DNA from: Rhodonellum sp041748555
Lineage (GTDB): Bacteria; Bacteroidota; Bacteroidia; Cytophagales; Cyclobacteriaceae
DNA: 64,000 nt
Assembly (NCBI GenBank): GCA_041748555.1
Contig: JBGTDA010000230.1
Coordinates: 1-64,000, forward strand
Direction: 5' to 3'
The position numbers and the translations under genes were made by a program. The notes beneath the pieces are model-generated. The model had not been told where the DNA came from. It did no database searches and saw only the letters and a program-made list of their open reading frames with translations. Within the stretch, counting starts at the first letter, position 1, and every line of letters begins with the position of its first letter. This document shows, in pieces, positions 63,814-64,000 of this stretch.

Positions 63814-64000
63814 CTATTTGTTTTTCACATATTTTTCAAGCCATTCATGTTGCTCGTGCAACGTGTGAAGAACGGATTCTTGGGCAGAATATCCGTGACT
63901 CTCATGAGGGAGGAAAATCAACCGGGTGGTGGCCCCATGGCCTTTCAAGGCATTGTAATACCGCTCACTTTGTATGGGAAAAGTCCCTGAATTGTTATCC
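63814..64000 (-). CDS. S9-family serine peptidase, C-terminal end (partial)
   Basis: On the minus strand the frame is open to the window edge and stops at TAG (plus 63814-63816). The 62 residues include GTFPIQSERYYNALKGHG, RLIFLPHESHGY and the final HEWLEKYVKNK. This is the end of a prolyl-oligopeptidase-type alpha/beta-hydrolase: the catalytic His is in HESHGY, and an Asp would precede at D-N-N-S-G. The rest lies beyond the window. Confidence 0.82.
   Translation of the reverse strand, partial: DNNSGTFPIQSERYYNALKGHGATTRLIFLPHESHGYSAQESVLHTLHEQHEWLEKYVKNK

Noticed and set aside
1..64000. CRISPR arrays, tRNA or rRNA genes, complete insertion sequences, prophage genes
   Set aside because: None were found on reading the gene-free intervals; no repeat-spacer pattern, cloverleaf or transposase frame was seen. 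A covariance-model scan would be needed to exclude small RNAs.

Overview
The window looks like a chromosomal segment of a Bacteroidota bacterium, most likely of the order Cytophagales and close to Cyclobacteriaceae. The grounds are a GldE-type protein in a mutY-ssb-gldE cluster, FKBP lipoproteins next to nrnA and ndk, DUF3857 transglutaminase-like proteins, the tiny Lys/Arg-rich COX24-like protein beside rng, several short tandem -33/-7 elements of the TTTG/TAnnTTTG type, and an A+T-rich composition. Almost all of it is core housekeeping DNA. There are no rRNA or tRNA genes, no CRISPR array and no intact insertion sequence that I can see.

Layout. 0-6.4 kb: end of purU, a lipoprotein, a cysteine desulfurase, phosphoglucosamine mutase, a small Cys4 membrane protein, mazG and a YceI protein. 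6.4-11.9 kb: a tight recJ-lptB-GH3 operon facing mtgA and a methyltransferase. 12-15.8 kb: two tandem DUF3857 proteins, one with an intact catalytic Cys and one without. 16-22.4 kb: MaoC hydratase, Mn-type SOD, TadA, two phosphate-transporter-like genes, deoC and a dehydrogenase. 22.4-27.8 kb: three FKBP lipoproteins with nrnA, then ndk and guaB. 27.9-31.2 kb: an ABA4-like/7-TM pair (the latter frameshifted), an RsmB-type methyltransferase and two small proteins.

31.25-33.22 kb is the one clearly accessory patch. It holds decayed small genes, a ParE/RelE-toxin remnant, a foldable palindromic site and an intact secreted serine hydrolase, inserted before prmC. 34-39 kb: a frameshifted thiamine pyrophosphokinase-like gene, an M19 dipeptidase, and a three-gene kynurenine cluster (3-HAO, kynureninase, KMO). 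The 717-bp gap at 39.07-39.79 kb contains a terminator followed by an A+T-rich stretch and three perfect DnaA boxes plus one near-match, which makes it a candidate oriC. 39.8-48.5 kb: ClC channel, M28 peptidase, thioredoxin, YjjX, YebC, NDH-2 and small proteins. 48.6-54.6 kb: gltB-gltD. 55-61 kb: gldE, ssb and mutY diverging from HU, a TPR protein, the COX24-like mini-protein and rng. 61-64 kb: an M14 carboxypeptidase, a dipeptide epimerase and the end of an S9 peptidase.

Several genes work together: GltB/GltD form glutamate synthase; NbaC, KynU and KMO carry kynurenine to 2-amino-3-carboxymuconate semialdehyde; MutY, SSB and RecJ serve DNA repair; MtgA, GlmM, LptB, the dipeptide epimerase and possibly the M14 enzyme serve the envelope. 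I found no convincing new multi-gene defence or biosynthetic system. The observations most worth following are the oriC candidate, the decayed island with its attC-like fold, the ABA4-like/7-TM pair, and two homopolymer-linked frameshifts.
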